From JACCXG01 sp963785755 (GTDB taxonomy: Bacteria; Acidobacteriota; Vicinamibacteria; Vicinamibacterales; 2-12-FULL-66-21), in assembly GCA_963785755.1 (NCBI GenBank), contig CAWAXG010000070.1, forward strand, positions 1-25,266: DNA of 25,266 bases, read 5' to 3'. Below are positions 8,261-17,894 of the stretch, one piece after another. The notes beneath the pieces were generated by a model that worked only from the letters and a program-made list of their open reading frames with translations, was not told the origin of the DNA and searched no databases. Made by a program: the position numbers and the translations under genes. Each line of letters starts with the position of its first letter. Within the stretch, counting starts at the first letter, position 1.

Positions 8261-9144
8261 TCAGATCAGCGAGGCGCGCGCCGCGGCGTTGGCGCAGCGC
8301 TCGCCTGGTGAACACGGGCGCGACCGCACGGCGGTATTCCGCCGACGCGTAGATGTCTCCGCGTCACGTCGTTGCCGAGATCGGCGGCAACCTGCCGCGG
8401 CCGCCGCGGCGATCGGCGTCGTCGGTGATCGCCTTGCCCGTCAGCGCGCCCTCCGACCGCTGCTGGCGCGACGCGCGCTGGGCAGCAGCCCGCCCAGGGC
8501 AATGCGCGCCGAGCTGCACGATGCCGTTCGCGACCGCGACCCAGCGCCGCCACGCCGATGACCGCGTAGCGTGACGCCGGATGCGAGAACTTCTCGTAGG
8601 CGGAACCCTGCCCGCGGCTCGAGGCCGGCACGTGGATCGCCAGCAGGATCTCGTCTTCGGCCAGCGCGGTCGTCATGATGCCGGTAAAGAACTCGATCCG
8701 CCGGAATCGTGCGCTCGCCGCCCGGTCCGGCCGCAACGCACGCGCGCATCGAGCGCCACGAGCACGGTCGGCAGATCGGATGCCGGATCCGCGTGCGCGA
8801 CATTGCCGCCGATCGTCCCGCGATTCCTGACCGCGGGATCGCCGACCAGTGCCGCCGCCTCGGCCAGCGCCGGCGCGGCCTGGCGCAGATCCGCCGACGC
8901 GGCCAGCTCGGCATGCGTCGTGAGCGCGCCGATGCGGATCGCGTCCCCCTGCCGCGAGATGCCGCGCAGCTCGGGGATCGCGTCCGATGTCGACGAGCGC
9001 GGACGGCGCCGCCAGCCGCAGCTTCAGCAGCGGCACGAGGCTGTGGCCGCCGGCGAGGAGCTTCGCGCCGGGATGCGCGGCGAGGAGCTGATGCGCGTCC
9101 GCGACGGAGCGTGCCCGGTAGTAGTCGAAGCTTTGTGCATACAT
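8261..9144 (-). pseudogene. coxM: CoxM, FAD-binding medium subunit of CODH-type enzyme (multiple frameshifts)
   Basis: The start is intact: MYAQSFDYYRARSVADAHQL, then AKLLAGGHSLVPLLKLRL, the FAD-binding AGGHS block of the molybdopterin dehydrogenase family. Further blocks occur in other frames: IRIGALTTHAEL, DPAVRNRGTIGGNVAHADP (the second FAD-contact TIGGN), EFFTGIMTTALAEDEILLAI, EKFSHPASRYAVIGVAAL, GALTGKAITDDA and a C-terminus ending NAAARASLI at a TGA at 8261-8263. CoxM passes electrons from the CoxS iron-sulfur clusters to FAD and on to the quinone pool. Around ten frame breaks can be located (8983, 8736, 8696, 8540, 8502, two near 8475, and others down to about 8300), each mended by removing one base. 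It starts 2 nt after the coxL stop. Confidence 0.8.
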
Positions 9145-9146
9145 GG

Positions 9147-11522
9147 CTACGCGCCTTTCTTCGCCGTCGCGGCCATCGCGCGCCAGACGCGCTCCGGCGT
9201 CAGCGGCATCCGAAGCGACTCGACGCCGAAGGGCTGCAGGGCGTCGATCACGGCGTTGTACACCGTTGCCGTCGAAGCGATCGTCCCCGCCTCACCTATG
9301 CCCTTCACGCCGAGCGGATGGTGCGGCGACGGCGTGACGGTCGACAGCACCTCGATGTCGGGCAACATATCGGCGCGCGGGATGGCGTAGTCGGCAAGCG
9401 AGCCGGTCAGGAGCTGGCCGTTGCCGTCGTACACCGCTTCTTCCCATAACGCCTGGCCGACCCCCTGAACGACGCCGCCGTGCACCTGGCCTTCGACGAT
9501 CACCGGATTGATCTGCGGTCCGCAGTCGTCGACCGCTACGTAACGCTGCAGCTGCACCTTCCCCGTCGTGGGATCCACTTCGACAACGGCGACGTGCGCG
9601 CCGAACGGAAACGTGAAGTTGGGCGGATCGTAGAAGCTCGAGGCTTCCAGCCCGGCCTCCATCCCCTGTGGCAGGTTCCAGGCCACGTTCGCCATGAGCG
9701 CCATGTCCTGGATCGTCTTGAAGCGATCCGGCGACCCTTTCACGAAGAACCTGCCATCCGCGTAGTCCATGTCCTCGACCGCGGCTTCGAGCAGATGACT
9801 CGCCAGCAGCCGTGCTTTCTCTTTGATCTTGCGCGTCGCAACCGCGAGTGCCGCGCCGCCGACGGCGGTCGTTCGGCTGCCGTACGTGCCCCACCCCATC
9901 GGGGTGTTGTCCGTGTCGCCGTGCACGACCTTCACGTCGTCGACACCGACGCCAAGTTCGTCGGCCACGACCTGCGCGAAGGTCGTTTCCTCCCCCTGGC
10001 CGTGCGGCGACGCGCCGATGAACACGTTCACCTTGCCGGTCGGGTGCACCCGGACGATCGCGCTTTCCCACAGACCACCCTGGAACCCGACCGCGCCCGC
10101 CACCTGCGACGGGCCGAGACCGCAGATCTCGACGTAGGTCGAGACGCCGATGCCGATGTAGCGGCCCTTCGCGCGCGCCGCGGCCTGCTCCCGGCGGAGG
10201 TTCTCGTAGCCGACGTGCGCCAGCGCCTTGTCGAGCACCGCCTGGTAATTGCCGCTGTCGTACTTGAGCCCCGTGATCACATCGTGGCCGTTGTCGAACG
10301 GCGGAATCAGATTGCGCCGCCTGATTTCAGCGGCGTCCACACCGATCTCGTGCGCGAGCAGATCGAGGAGGCGCTCGAGCATGAACGTGGCTTCGGGACG
10401 GCCGGCCCCGCGGTACGCCTCGACCGGCGTCGTGTTCGTGTAGACCCCGTACACATCCTCCTTGAGGGCCGGCACCTGGTACGGCCCGGACAACATCAGG
10501 CCATGAAGAATCGTCGGAATGCCTGGCGCGGCCGTCGACAGATACGCGCCCATGCCAGCCCACACGGTGCAGCGCAGGCCGAGGATCTTTCCGTCCTTCG
10601 TCGCGGCAAGCTCGACGTCCTGCACGTGATCCCGTCCGTGCGTCGTCGCCTGATAGTTCTCGGATCGCGTTTCGATCCACTTCACCGGCCGTCCGAGCTT
10701 CATCGAGGCGAAGGCGGTGATGAAGTCCCCCTGAACCTGCGAAATCTTGCTGCCGAAGCCGCCGCCGACTTCGGGCGCGACGACGCGCAGGCGATCTTCG
10801 GGAACGCCCGTGACGACCGACATGATGAAGCGGACGATGTGCGGGTTCTGTGTCGTGTTCCACAGCGTCAGCTCGCCGGTTGCCGGCGTGAACTGCGCGA
10901 GGGCGCCGCGCGGTTCCATCGCGGTCGGGATCAAGCGCTGCTGGATGATCCGATCCTTCACCACGACACCGGCGGACTTGAAGGCCGCGTTGACGTCACC
11001 GCCCTCGACCGTCCAGTGAAACGCGACATTCCCGGGTGCTTCCTCATGCAGTTGCGGAGCGCCCTCCGCCACGGCTTGCTGCGGGTCCACGACGGCGGGA
11101 AGCGGCCCGTACTCGACGTCGATCAAGTCGAGCGCGTCGTAGGCCTCGAATTCGGAGTCCGCGACGACGACGGCCACGGCGTCGCCGACGTACCGGACGA
11201 CATCGGTCGCGAGGACGCGGTACGGTGAAACCTTCAAACCGGCATTGGGCAGCAGCCACGCGCAGGGGATGCTCTTGAGCGCTGCTTCCGTGTCGGCGCC
11301 CGTGAACACGGCAACCACACCGGGCGCGCGTTTGGCGCGGCTGGTGTCGATGCCACGAATGCGGGCGTGCCCGTGGGCGCTCCGCAGGATCGCGGCGTGC
11401 ACCATGCCGGGCAGTGTGAAGTCCGCCGTGTAGCGTGCCGTGCCGGTGAGAAGGCGCGGGTCTTCCCGCCTCCGGATCCCCGATCCGAACACGCGAGCCG
11501 GCGCCGCCTTGACGGTCGTCAT
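9147..11522 (-). CDS. coxL: CoxL, form II (AYRGAGR-type) molybdenum-binding large subunit
   Basis: This intact protein of 791 residues matches the family length. It carries the xanthine oxidase/CODH large-subunit blocks: GSGIRRREDPRLLTG, YVGDAVAVVVAD, EPRGALAQF, APEVGGGFGSK, HGQGEETTFAQVVADELGV and GIGEAGTIAS. The active-site loop is AYRGAGR (residues 369-375). Form I CoxL, the proven Mo-Cu CO dehydrogenase, has AYxCSFR there, so the copper-ligating Cys is absent and this is form II. Form II enzymes may oxidise CO poorly or use other substrates. The start ATG at 11522 has GGAGG 6 nt upstream and overlaps the coxS stop as ATGA; longer open-frame readings upstream are coxS in another frame. With CoxS and CoxM it forms the heterotrimeric hydroxylase, probably cytoplasmic and membrane-associated. 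Confidence 0.93.
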   Translation of the reverse strand: MTTVKAAPARVFGSGIRRREDPRLLTGTARYTADFTLPGMVHAAILRSAHGHARIRGIDTSRAKRAPGVVAVFTGADTEAALKSIPCAWLLPNAGLKVSPYRVLATDVVRYVGDAVAVVVADSEFEAYDALDLIDVEYGPLPAVVDPQQAVAEGAPQLHEEAPGNVAFHWTVEGGDVNAAFKSAGVVVKDRIIQQRLIPTAMEPRGALAQFTPATGELTLWNTTQNPHIVRFIMSVVTGVPEDRLRVVAPEVGGGFGSKISQVQGDFITAFASMKLGRPVKWIETRSENYQATTHGRDHVQDVELAATKDGKILGLRCTVWAGMGAYLSTAAPGIPTILHGLMLSGPYQVPALKEDVYGVYTNTTPVEAYRGAGRPEATFMLERLLDLLAHEIGVDAAEIRRRNLIPPFDNGHDVITGLKYDSGNYQAVLDKALAHVGYENLRREQAAARAKGRYIGIGVSTYVEICGLGPSQVAGAVGFQGGLWESAIVRVHPTGKVNVFIGASPHGQGEETTFAQVVADELGVGVDDVKVVHGDTDNTPMGWGTYGSRTTAVGGAALAVATRKIKEKARLLASHLLEAAVEDMDYADGRFFVKGSPDRFKTIQDMALMANVAWNLPQGMEAGLEASSFYDPPNFTFPFGAHVAVVEVDPTTGKVQLQRYVAVDDCGPQINPVIVEGQVHGGVVQGVGQALWEEAVYDGNGQLLTGSLADYAIPRADMLPDIEVLSTVTPSPHHPLGVKGIGEAGTIASTATVYNAVIDALQPFGVESLRMPLTPERVWRAMAATAKKGA

Positions 11523-12007
11523 CGTCGACCTCCGATCGCAGCCGCACGTGGATCGGCTGCGGCTGCCTGCACGGCGCGGACGATGTTCTGATAGCCGGTG
11601 CAGCGGCACATGTTGCCCTCGAGGCCGTGGCGGATCTGTTCGGGGGAAGGATTCGGATTGGTGCGCAGGATCTCGTGTGCGGCGAACACCATCCCCGGCG
11701 TGCAGAAGCCGCACTGGAGCCCATGCTTCGCCCAGAACGCGTCCTGCAGCGGCGTGAGCTCGCCGCGATCCGCAAGCCCCTCGATCGTGGTGACGCTCGT
11801 GCCGTCGGCCTGCACGGCGAGCGTGGTGCACGACTTCACGACGACGCCGTCCATCAGGACGGCGCAGGCTCCGCACTGGCTGGTGTCACACCCGATCTTG
11901 GTGCCAGTCAGCCCGGCATCGCGGAGAAACTGCACGAGCAAAAGGCGCGGCTCGACGTCCTGTTGGTACAGCCGGCCGTTGACGCTGACGCTGACGGGGC
12001 ATCGCAT
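11519..12007 (-). CDS. coxS: CoxS, two-[2Fe-2S] small subunit
   Basis: This is an intact 162-residue protein. The N-terminal plant-type ferredoxin domain has ligands C40, C45, C48 and C60 (GCDTSQCGAC...SC). The C-terminal four-helix domain has C99, C102, C134 and C136 (CGFC...CRC), the second [2Fe-2S] site next to the molybdopterin. It transfers electrons from CoxL to the FAD of CoxM. The start at ATG 12007 (MRCPVSVSVNG) fits the family N-terminus and has GGGAGG about 7 nt upstream; the in-frame ATG at 12073 would add an atypical extension. It overlaps coxL by 4 nt and lies 84 nt after the metallohydrolase gene, in the same direction. The gene order S-L-M is the known form II order. Confidence 0.95.
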   Translation of the reverse strand: MRCPVSVSVNGRLYQQDVEPRLLLVQFLRDAGLTGTKIGCDTSQCGACAVLMDGVVVKSCTTLAVQADGTSVTTIEGLADRGELTPLQDAFWAKHGLQCGFCTPGMVFAAHEILRTNPNPSPEQIRHGLEGNMCRCTGYQNIVRAVQAAAADPRAAAIGGRR

Positions 12008-12091
12008 GAAGTCCCTCCCGCGCGAAGCAAGAATCGCGGTCGGATCCCACCACGGATGCCGCGTCTGGCGCAAGAGGCACGGGGCCGGGTC

Positions 12092-14497
12092 TCACTCGAC
12101 GTCAGACTCGCTCACCAGTCTCTGATACGTCCGTCGGGCGTGCTCGTAATCGGCTTTCGCCTGTTCCAGCTCGTCGCGCCTGATGAATCGCTCCTTCTGC
12201 GACCAGCACTGGTCGACGCCCTTGAGACACCATTCGGCACTCCGTCGCGACGCGCGCACCGGCTTGCCCGCAACCAGCACCCAGACGGGATTCGTGTGCG
12301 ACGACGGCAGGATGCGCACCGCCAGCCAGCTGCTGCGCTCGATTTTCGTCTCGAACGTCAGATCGCGCAGCGCGCCATCGGCGACGAGAGTCTGTTTCGC
12401 GACGGGATACCCGTTGACGATGAGCTCCACAGCGACTTCGCGTGTGTCCCCGATGCGGGCGCGCTCGATATCCCAGTAGGGCTGTTCCTGGTAGCGGCGC
12501 CTGCCGCGTTCGGGATTGGGCTTCTCGTTCAAGAACGCAGCCGCGCGGACGTGCACCTTCACGCGGCCGGCGGCAGACAGTCGCAGCTCGCTGCCGTTCT
12601 CGCCCATTCGGACGTCATTGACGGCGAAGTCGAGCAGATGGCTTCGGCCGTCGCCGACGTAATTTCGGCCGCGGTGAATCCCCTCACACCAATCTGCATA
12701 AACGAGCTTGCCGTCGAGCTTCACGTACGAGCGCCCGAGCCCCACCTTTTCTCCATAGACGCACGGGAAATCCGTCTCGCCGCTGATCCGTGTGCGGAAG
12801 CCCACGTTCAGGGTGTGGTACCAGATGTTCAGCTCCCACACGTAGGGCGTATCGACGGTAGAGATGAAGTCGACCGCGCGAACCGGCTTGCCATCGGGGC
12901 CAGGCACCTCATGCGTGACGTCAACGATGTACTCATTCGCGCCGATGCCGTTGAACGGCGGCACGATGTAGTTCGGCAGCTCCGACGAGTTCACCTCGAG
13001 GCCGAATCCCGAATGCGCCGGGCCGCACACCGCACCCTGGCGCTTGGCCCAGCGCAGCGTATTGAGACCGAGGGTTGGCCAGTGTTCATAGGAGGTGCCG
13101 CCGGGGTAAATCTGCTCGTTGAGGCGCAAGAGCACCAGATGACCGGACTGATGCGAGCCGAAGCCCGAGACCTCGACGTCGTAGTGCAGTAAGTAGGGCG
13201 GACGAGAGACGAGATCGTCTCTACCGGTGAAGAACCGTTTCTGCGTATCGAAAGCGGGACCCCAGGTGAGATTTGCTCCGACCTTCAAGTCCTCGCCGAG
13301 CGTGTGGCGAACCATATCCGCGGGGAGGACGCCTTCGGTCGGATTCATGTAGTGGGCGCAGCCCGCGGCGTGAATGTGATGGTCGCCCGACCACCACCCG
13401 AACTTTGCGGGATCGATCCACCGTTCGATTTGAAAGCTCGCGCCCTGAGCCGCACCACCATTCCCCCCGCCCGCACCGCCGGCTGACTCCACTACCGTGA
13501 GCGGCTGCGTCTTCGTAATGGATTCCGGACCGCGCCAGTACTCCACCGTGTACGTGCCGGCCGGAAGCTTCATGAATTCGCCATCAGCCCGGTAGACCTG
13601 CGGGTGGAACGCGAAGTCGGGCGCCAGCCGCTTGGCGCGCGACGGATACACGCGGCCTTGCGCGTCGCGAATCACGAATGCCGCGACCGTCGGCGCACCC
13701 GTTTCGTCGCGCACCCGCCACGGCACGGTTTCCGCCGGCCGGATGGTGAAGAGAATCGGGACCTCGTTGCGATATCCGAGGTCCTGGGTCCCCTGCCCAA
13801 CGTCGAACGTCAAGCTTGCCTCGCGCTGGCCGGGATCCCGGCTGTACAGCTGCACGATGCGGTATTCGAGTGCGAGCCCGCTCAAAGTCCTCGTGAGCGG
13901 CTGGCTGTCGAACATCTGGAGATCGAGCCAGAGACTCAACAGTTCGTCGGGCATCGCGCCGGCGAGGCGCCGCGCCTGGCTGCTGATCCCGCGGAGGACG
14001 GCCGTCGTGCCCGACTCGTTGTGGACCTTCACGAGGAACTGACGCCAGCCGTGCTCGACGAGCTCGCGTTTCGCGGGCCCTGGTGCGACCTTCACGCGCA
14101 TCTGCGGGTTGATCTCGACCCCCACGAGGCAATGGCAGTCGAGCACGCGTTGAATCGCGGTCACTGCCGACGCCTCGTTGGCCGTTTTGAACGCCACCTC
14201 GAGCTCGCGCTGGTGGTCCGGAGGAAGTGGCGCGCCCAGGAACTCTGCGGCGGCGATCAACCGTGTGACCTGTGCGACCAACGGTTGCAACGGCACGTCG
14301 CCGACAATCGGCAGGCGCGATTCGCAGGGTTCGCCTGCCTGCCCGCCGAGAGCGGCGCGCGGTGTCGTCATGGCATCGCGAGGCCGCATCAGCTCGGGGG
14401 ATGCGAGCGCCGCGGGGAGAACGCTCGTCGAGTGAAGGAAGACGCGGCGGGACACGCCTTTGTTCTGCCGCGGACGGTCGCCGTGGGTATCGCTCAT
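12092..14497 (-). CDS. CehA/McbA-family metallohydrolase, exported
   Basis: This is an intact 801-residue protein. The N-terminus SRRVFLHSTSVLPAALA looks like a Tat signal, with an imperfect twin-arginine motif. After a roughly 350-residue region with beta-sandwich character comes GDHHIHAAG with D372, H373, H374 and H376, the PHP-like metal-binding motif of CehA/McbA proteins. GPAHSGFGLEVNSSE and later His/Asp-containing blocks follow. The first members named hydrolyse the carbaryl carbamate ester, but most relatives have unknown substrates, so no specific reaction is claimed. The ATG at 14497 has AGGAGG about 6 nt upstream. The spacing of 84 nt to coxS allows one transcript with the cox cluster, but a functional link is not established. 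No frame break was seen over 2.4 kb. Confidence 0.8.
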   Translation of the reverse strand: MSDTHGDRPRQNKGVSRRVFLHSTSVLPAALASPELMRPRDAMTTPRAALGGQAGEPCESRLPIVGDVPLQPLVAQVTRLIAAAEFLGAPLPPDHQRELEVAFKTANEASAVTAIQRVLDCHCLVGVEINPQMRVKVAPGPAKRELVEHGWRQFLVKVHNESGTTAVLRGISSQARRLAGAMPDELLSLWLDLQMFDSQPLTRTLSGLALEYRIVQLYSRDPGQREASLTFDVGQGTQDLGYRNEVPILFTIRPAETVPWRVRDETGAPTVAAFVIRDAQGRVYPSRAKRLAPDFAFHPQVYRADGEFMKLPAGTYTVEYWRGPESITKTQPLTVVESAGGAGGGNGGAAQGASFQIERWIDPAKFGWWSGDHHIHAAGCAHYMNPTEGVLPADMVRHTLGEDLKVGANLTWGPAFDTQKRFFTGRDDLVSRPPYLLHYDVEVSGFGSHQSGHLVLLRLNEQIYPGGTSYEHWPTLGLNTLRWAKRQGAVCGPAHSGFGLEVNSSELPNYIVPPFNGIGANEYIVDVTHEVPGPDGKPVRAVDFISTVDTPYVWELNIWYHTLNVGFRTRISGETDFPCVYGEKVGLGRSYVKLDGKLVYADWCEGIHRGRNYVGDGRSHLLDFAVNDVRMGENGSELRLSAAGRVKVHVRAAAFLNEKPNPERGRRRYQEQPYWDIERARIGDTREVAVELIVNGYPVAKQTLVADGALRDLTFETKIERSSWLAVRILPSSHTNPVWVLVAGKPVRASRRSAEWCLKGVDQCWSQKERFIRRDELEQAKADYEHARRTYQRLVSESDVE

Positions 14498-14822
14498 CTT
14501 TCTCCTCCTGCAGGCCGGGGTTGCTTGGCACCGGGAGTCGAACAGCGGGGATTCTATCGCTGCGCCGCAACGATGGACGGAAAACTTCTACCGCTGACGG
14601 AGAGAATCGACTCTGGCTCGCCGCACTGGACGATTTCCGCGACTGGTTGGTGTGTGCGGCGTGAGGTCCGCCTTCGCCCCGACGGGGCTTCGGCGAGACA
14701 TCTCGCCATAGCGCGCCTGAATTCACCGCGCGCGGAGGCGGATGGCTTGGACGCGTGGATTCGGAACGGCCCAGCTCGTCGGTCCTGGACGTTGCGGGTG
14801 TACGGCGCCGAGCCGGTGATCT
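14498..14822. other. Intergenic region between kinase and metallohydrolase genes
   Basis: No convincing gene lies here on either strand; open frames across it are wrong frames of the neighbouring genes. It holds the Shine-Dalgarno sequence of the metallohydrolase at its left edge and a repeat-like hairpin sequence at 14666-14699. Confidence 0.6.
14666..14699. repeat. Imperfect palindrome, intergenic repeat-like
   Basis: CCCC (14677-14680) and GGGG around GAC form the core. CGCC/GGCG-type outer arms are separated from the core by a 4x4 internal loop (TTCG against CTTC). It resembles the dispersed CCGCCTTCG-type repeats common in GC-rich soil bacteria, from memory and not checked. It lies downstream of the kinase gene and may also help end its transcript. 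Confidence 0.35.
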
Positions 14823-17596
14823 TCAGCGCGTCGGCACCAGTCGCTTCAGCTCCTCGAACCAGTTCTGCACCACGACGATCTCGGCCGACTCCGACGCAGC
14901 GGGAACGGATGCCTCGTTCTTGAGCATCAGGAACCGCTGGCCGTCGAGGGTGTCGTATTGAGGAGCCGCCGAGGTGAGCTGTCCGTCTCTCGTCGCGTAG
15001 CGGCCTGCGAACAGCCTCGTCGCGGGGCCTGCAGCCCAACTCGGGCCGCGCGTTTGAACGGTGACCGCCATGAGCGCGCCATCGGGCGCGACGTAGAACA
15101 GCTCCTTGCCGCCCGGTCCCCATCGCGGCTGCACACCGCCTCCGGTCGACACCGGCAGGATGCCGCCGGCGTCGGGACTGGGAAACCGCTGGACGTACAC
15201 CTCGAACCGATCGGAGCGATTCGACTCGAACGCCAGCCAGCGGCCGTCGGGCGACACCGTGCCGGCTCGCTCATCCGCGCGCGTATCGACGAGTGACGTG
15301 ACCTCTCCGGTCTTCAGCGTCAGGAGTCGGATGCCGCCCCGGTTTGCCGAGGTGACTTCGGTGAAGACGACCCCAGAGCCATCGGGCGTGACCATGGGCC
15401 CGATTTGCGTCGTCTCCCGGTCGATGACGCGCGCGGCCTCACCGTGTCCGTCGGCCGACTGGACGTACAACCGATAGGAGCCGGTACGGTTCGACGCGAA
15501 CATCACCCGGCCATCCGACAGCCACGTCGAGCTCGCGTCCGAGGCGGGGTCGTCAGTCACGCGGGAGAGCGCCGACGATGAGAGGTTCAGGACCCAGATG
15601 TCGCCCTGCGCGGCATCCGAGAACATCGTGAGGACACCATCGCGCGCGAGTTGCGGATGCCGGTAGGGACGAGGGGATACGCCCGCAAGCGGTGTTTCCT
15701 TGCCGCCGCGGTCGACCCACACCACAGAGTAGGGGCCAGCCTGGGCGGCAGCCGATGGGACGTATACGAGCGTGCCGTTCGCCGCGACGTCGAGTTGGAT
15801 GTCTCCCGCCGGCAGGATCGGAGCGGGCGTCAGTACAGCCACCGGCGTGCCCACCACCGTACGTCGCGCGGGATCGAACGCCACGGCGTGCAGCGCGCCG
15901 TTCGCGCCGTACAAAAGATGGCCTGAGGGCACGTAGCGCGCTCGGGTTCCGCGAACCGGCAGCACCGTCACCTGGCGCGTCTCAACATCGACGACCGCAA
16001 TCCGGCCAGCGTCGAGGCCACCGGTGGATGCGGCAATGGTGAAGACCACCGCGCGCCCGTCCGGCAGAAACTCGGGAAACGTGTGATCGCCCTCACCGCG
16101 GGCTGGATCGGGCGTCGTCAGCATCGTGACCTCCCCGCCCTCGGCCGGGACGCTCGCGAGCCCGGTCGCGCCGACAGTCGCGAACACGATCGTGCCGTTT
16201 GCGTTCCAGGTCGCGCCGCGCAGGCCGGCGTCGAGCTTCGCCACCGGCACCGACGCGCCGCCGGTCGTGGCGACCTTCCTCAGTTCGCCGCCGCTCGAGA
16301 ATCCCACCCATTGACCGTCGGGCGAGGCGAACAGTCCAGCCGGCGTGCCGACCCCCGTCAATGTCGTGGGCTGCACCTCGTTGAGCGCGCGCACCACGAT
16401 CCGATCGCCGGCGCGGTAGATCACCCGATCGCCGCGAGACGTGATGACTACGTCGCGACTGACCACGCCCGGCACGAAGGCGGCGACGCCGCCCGTCGGG
16501 ATGCTGAGCCGCGTGACCGGCGGCGGAGCCGGGCGCATGACAAACCAGACGGCCGATCCAGCGACAGCAGCGCCGGCGAGCCCGGCGGCGAGCGCTCCAG
16601 CGCGGCGCCATCCAGCCGATCCCGGCCTGTCCGTGCTGACCGGCACCGACGTCTCGAACGCGCCTTCGATCGCGAGCCGCACATCGTGAACGTCGGCGAC
16701 ACGCTCCTTGAGATCCTTCTTCAGGCACAACTCGAGCACGCGTCGCACCCGCGGCGGCGTGGCAGGTGGCAGATCCTCCCAGGCCGGCTCGGATCGGAGC
16801 ACGCGCGACAGGGTCAGCGACACATCCTCGTCGTCGAACGCGCGCCGCCCCGAGAGCATTTCGAAGAGCACGCAGCCGAACGCCCAGATGTCGGCGCGTC
16901 GATCCACGGGCCGCCCGCGCGCCTGCTCCGGGCTCATATATGCGGCGGTGCCCAGAATCATTCCCGCCTGTGTCATTGCGGGCGACGTGATGGTCGGCGA
17001 CTCCGCGAGCTCGCGGCGGTCCTGGCCTTGCGCCTGGTCGATGGCCTTCGCGAGCCCGAAGTCGAGTACCTTGACCGTCCCGTCGGGCCGCACCTTGATG
17101 TTGGCGGGCTTCAGATCGCGGTGGATGATGCCCTGCGCATGCGCCGCCTCGAGCGCCTCGGCGATCTGGCGCGCGATCTTCAGGGTGTCGTCTATTTCTA
17201 ATCCGCGGCGGGCCCGTCCCTTCATCACTGCTCCGGCGTCTCCTCGGTCGCCGTCCCGAGGCCCCGAGGCGGCGCGCAGAGACTCGGGATGACCACTCGC
17301 GATCAGGTCGGCGACCGTCGGTCCGTCGACCAGCTCCATCACGAGCGCCGGTGCGCCGCCGGAGCCTTCCAGTCCGAAGATCTGTGCGATATGCGGGTGA
17401 TTGAGGGCGGCCAGCACTTCCGCCTCGCGCTGGAATCGCGCCAGCCGATCCGGATCGCGGGCGACCGCGGGGGGCAGGATCTTGAGGGCAACATCACGTT
17501 TGAGGTGGACGTCAGTCGCCCGGTAGACTTCGCCCATTCCGCCTTCGCAAGTATCTCGAGGACGCGATACGGCCCGAGGGCATCGCCAGGGTTCAT
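14823..17596 (-). CDS. Membrane Ser/Thr protein kinase with C-terminal TolB/PD40 propeller (one frameshift)
   Basis: This is a Hanks-type kinase of about 924 residues. It has a glycine loop (EGGMGEVY), lysine VALK near residue 39, HRDLKPAN near 159, DFGLAK near 179 and YMSPEQARG near 220. A membrane helix sits at about 334-355, and a long beta-propeller with repeated S-P-D-G-type blades follows, probably outside the membrane. Such fusions are frequent in Acidobacteriota and are thought to be sensors. Residues about 103-130 form an unusual charged insert before the HRD motif. The start at ATG 17596 (MNPGDALGPYRVLEI) has GAGG upstream. Near 17547 one base appears to be missing: adding a G restores ILGEGGMGEVYRA. 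The in-frame ATG at 17537 alone would lack half of the glycine loop. Confidence 0.88.
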
Positions 17597-17670
17597 CGCG
17601 TCCTCATGACTTGGCTTCGGCGCGACCGCGCCATAGCTCGCGCGCCCGAGCAATCGCGAGCGGCGGCGGG

Positions 17671-17727
17671 GCCGCCCTCGCCCAGCTTGGAGAGCACTCG
17701 ATATGGACCGATGGTGGCGCCGATCAT
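17671..17727 (-). pseudogene. Orphan kinase N-terminus
   Basis: From the ATG at 17727 the reverse strand reads MIGATIGPYRVLSKLGEGG, the standard opening of an acidobacterial Ser/Thr kinase up to the glycine loop. It then turns into unrelated Pro/Ala/Arg sequence. A similar but different opening (MNPGDALGPYRVLEIL) starts the complete kinase about 130 nt downstream. It looks like the remains of a second, tandem kinase gene. Confidence 0.6.
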
Positions 17728-17854
17728 CGTTGAGCCCGCTACATCTTAATCGCCGCCCGGCGCAGCGCAGCTGTAAGCAGTCCCTGACAGGGATCCGGAA
17801 CGGAAATCAGGATGAGGGACGATGAGGGGGCAAGGATCGAGGATTACAACGGTC

Positions 17855-17872
17855 GTTCAGGTTCGGTTCAGG
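17855..17872 (+). promoter_or_regulatory. 11-bp-spaced direct repeat upstream of the methyltransferase
   Basis: GTTCAGG occurs at 17855-17861 and again at 17866-17872, exactly 11 bp apart. This is the geometry of binding sites for OmpR/PhoB-family winged-helix regulators. A possible -10 (TATGGT, 17883-17888) follows 10 nt later, a spacing seen where the second repeat replaces the -35. The ATG at 17895 would then be close to +1, suggesting a leaderless transcript. No Shine-Dalgarno sequence is visible. Confidence 0.4.
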
Positions 17873-17894
17873 CGCAAATGCGTATGGTGCCCGC

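Noticed and set aside
9480..11228. Long forward open frame opposite coxL
   Set aside because: It is the shadow of a GC-rich, intact coxL gene; the translation is Arg/Asp/His-rich without any family motif.
11627..13192. Long forward open frame opposite coxS and the metallohydrolase
   Set aside because: Antisense shadow spanning two real genes and their gap; no ribosome-binding site or recognisable domain.
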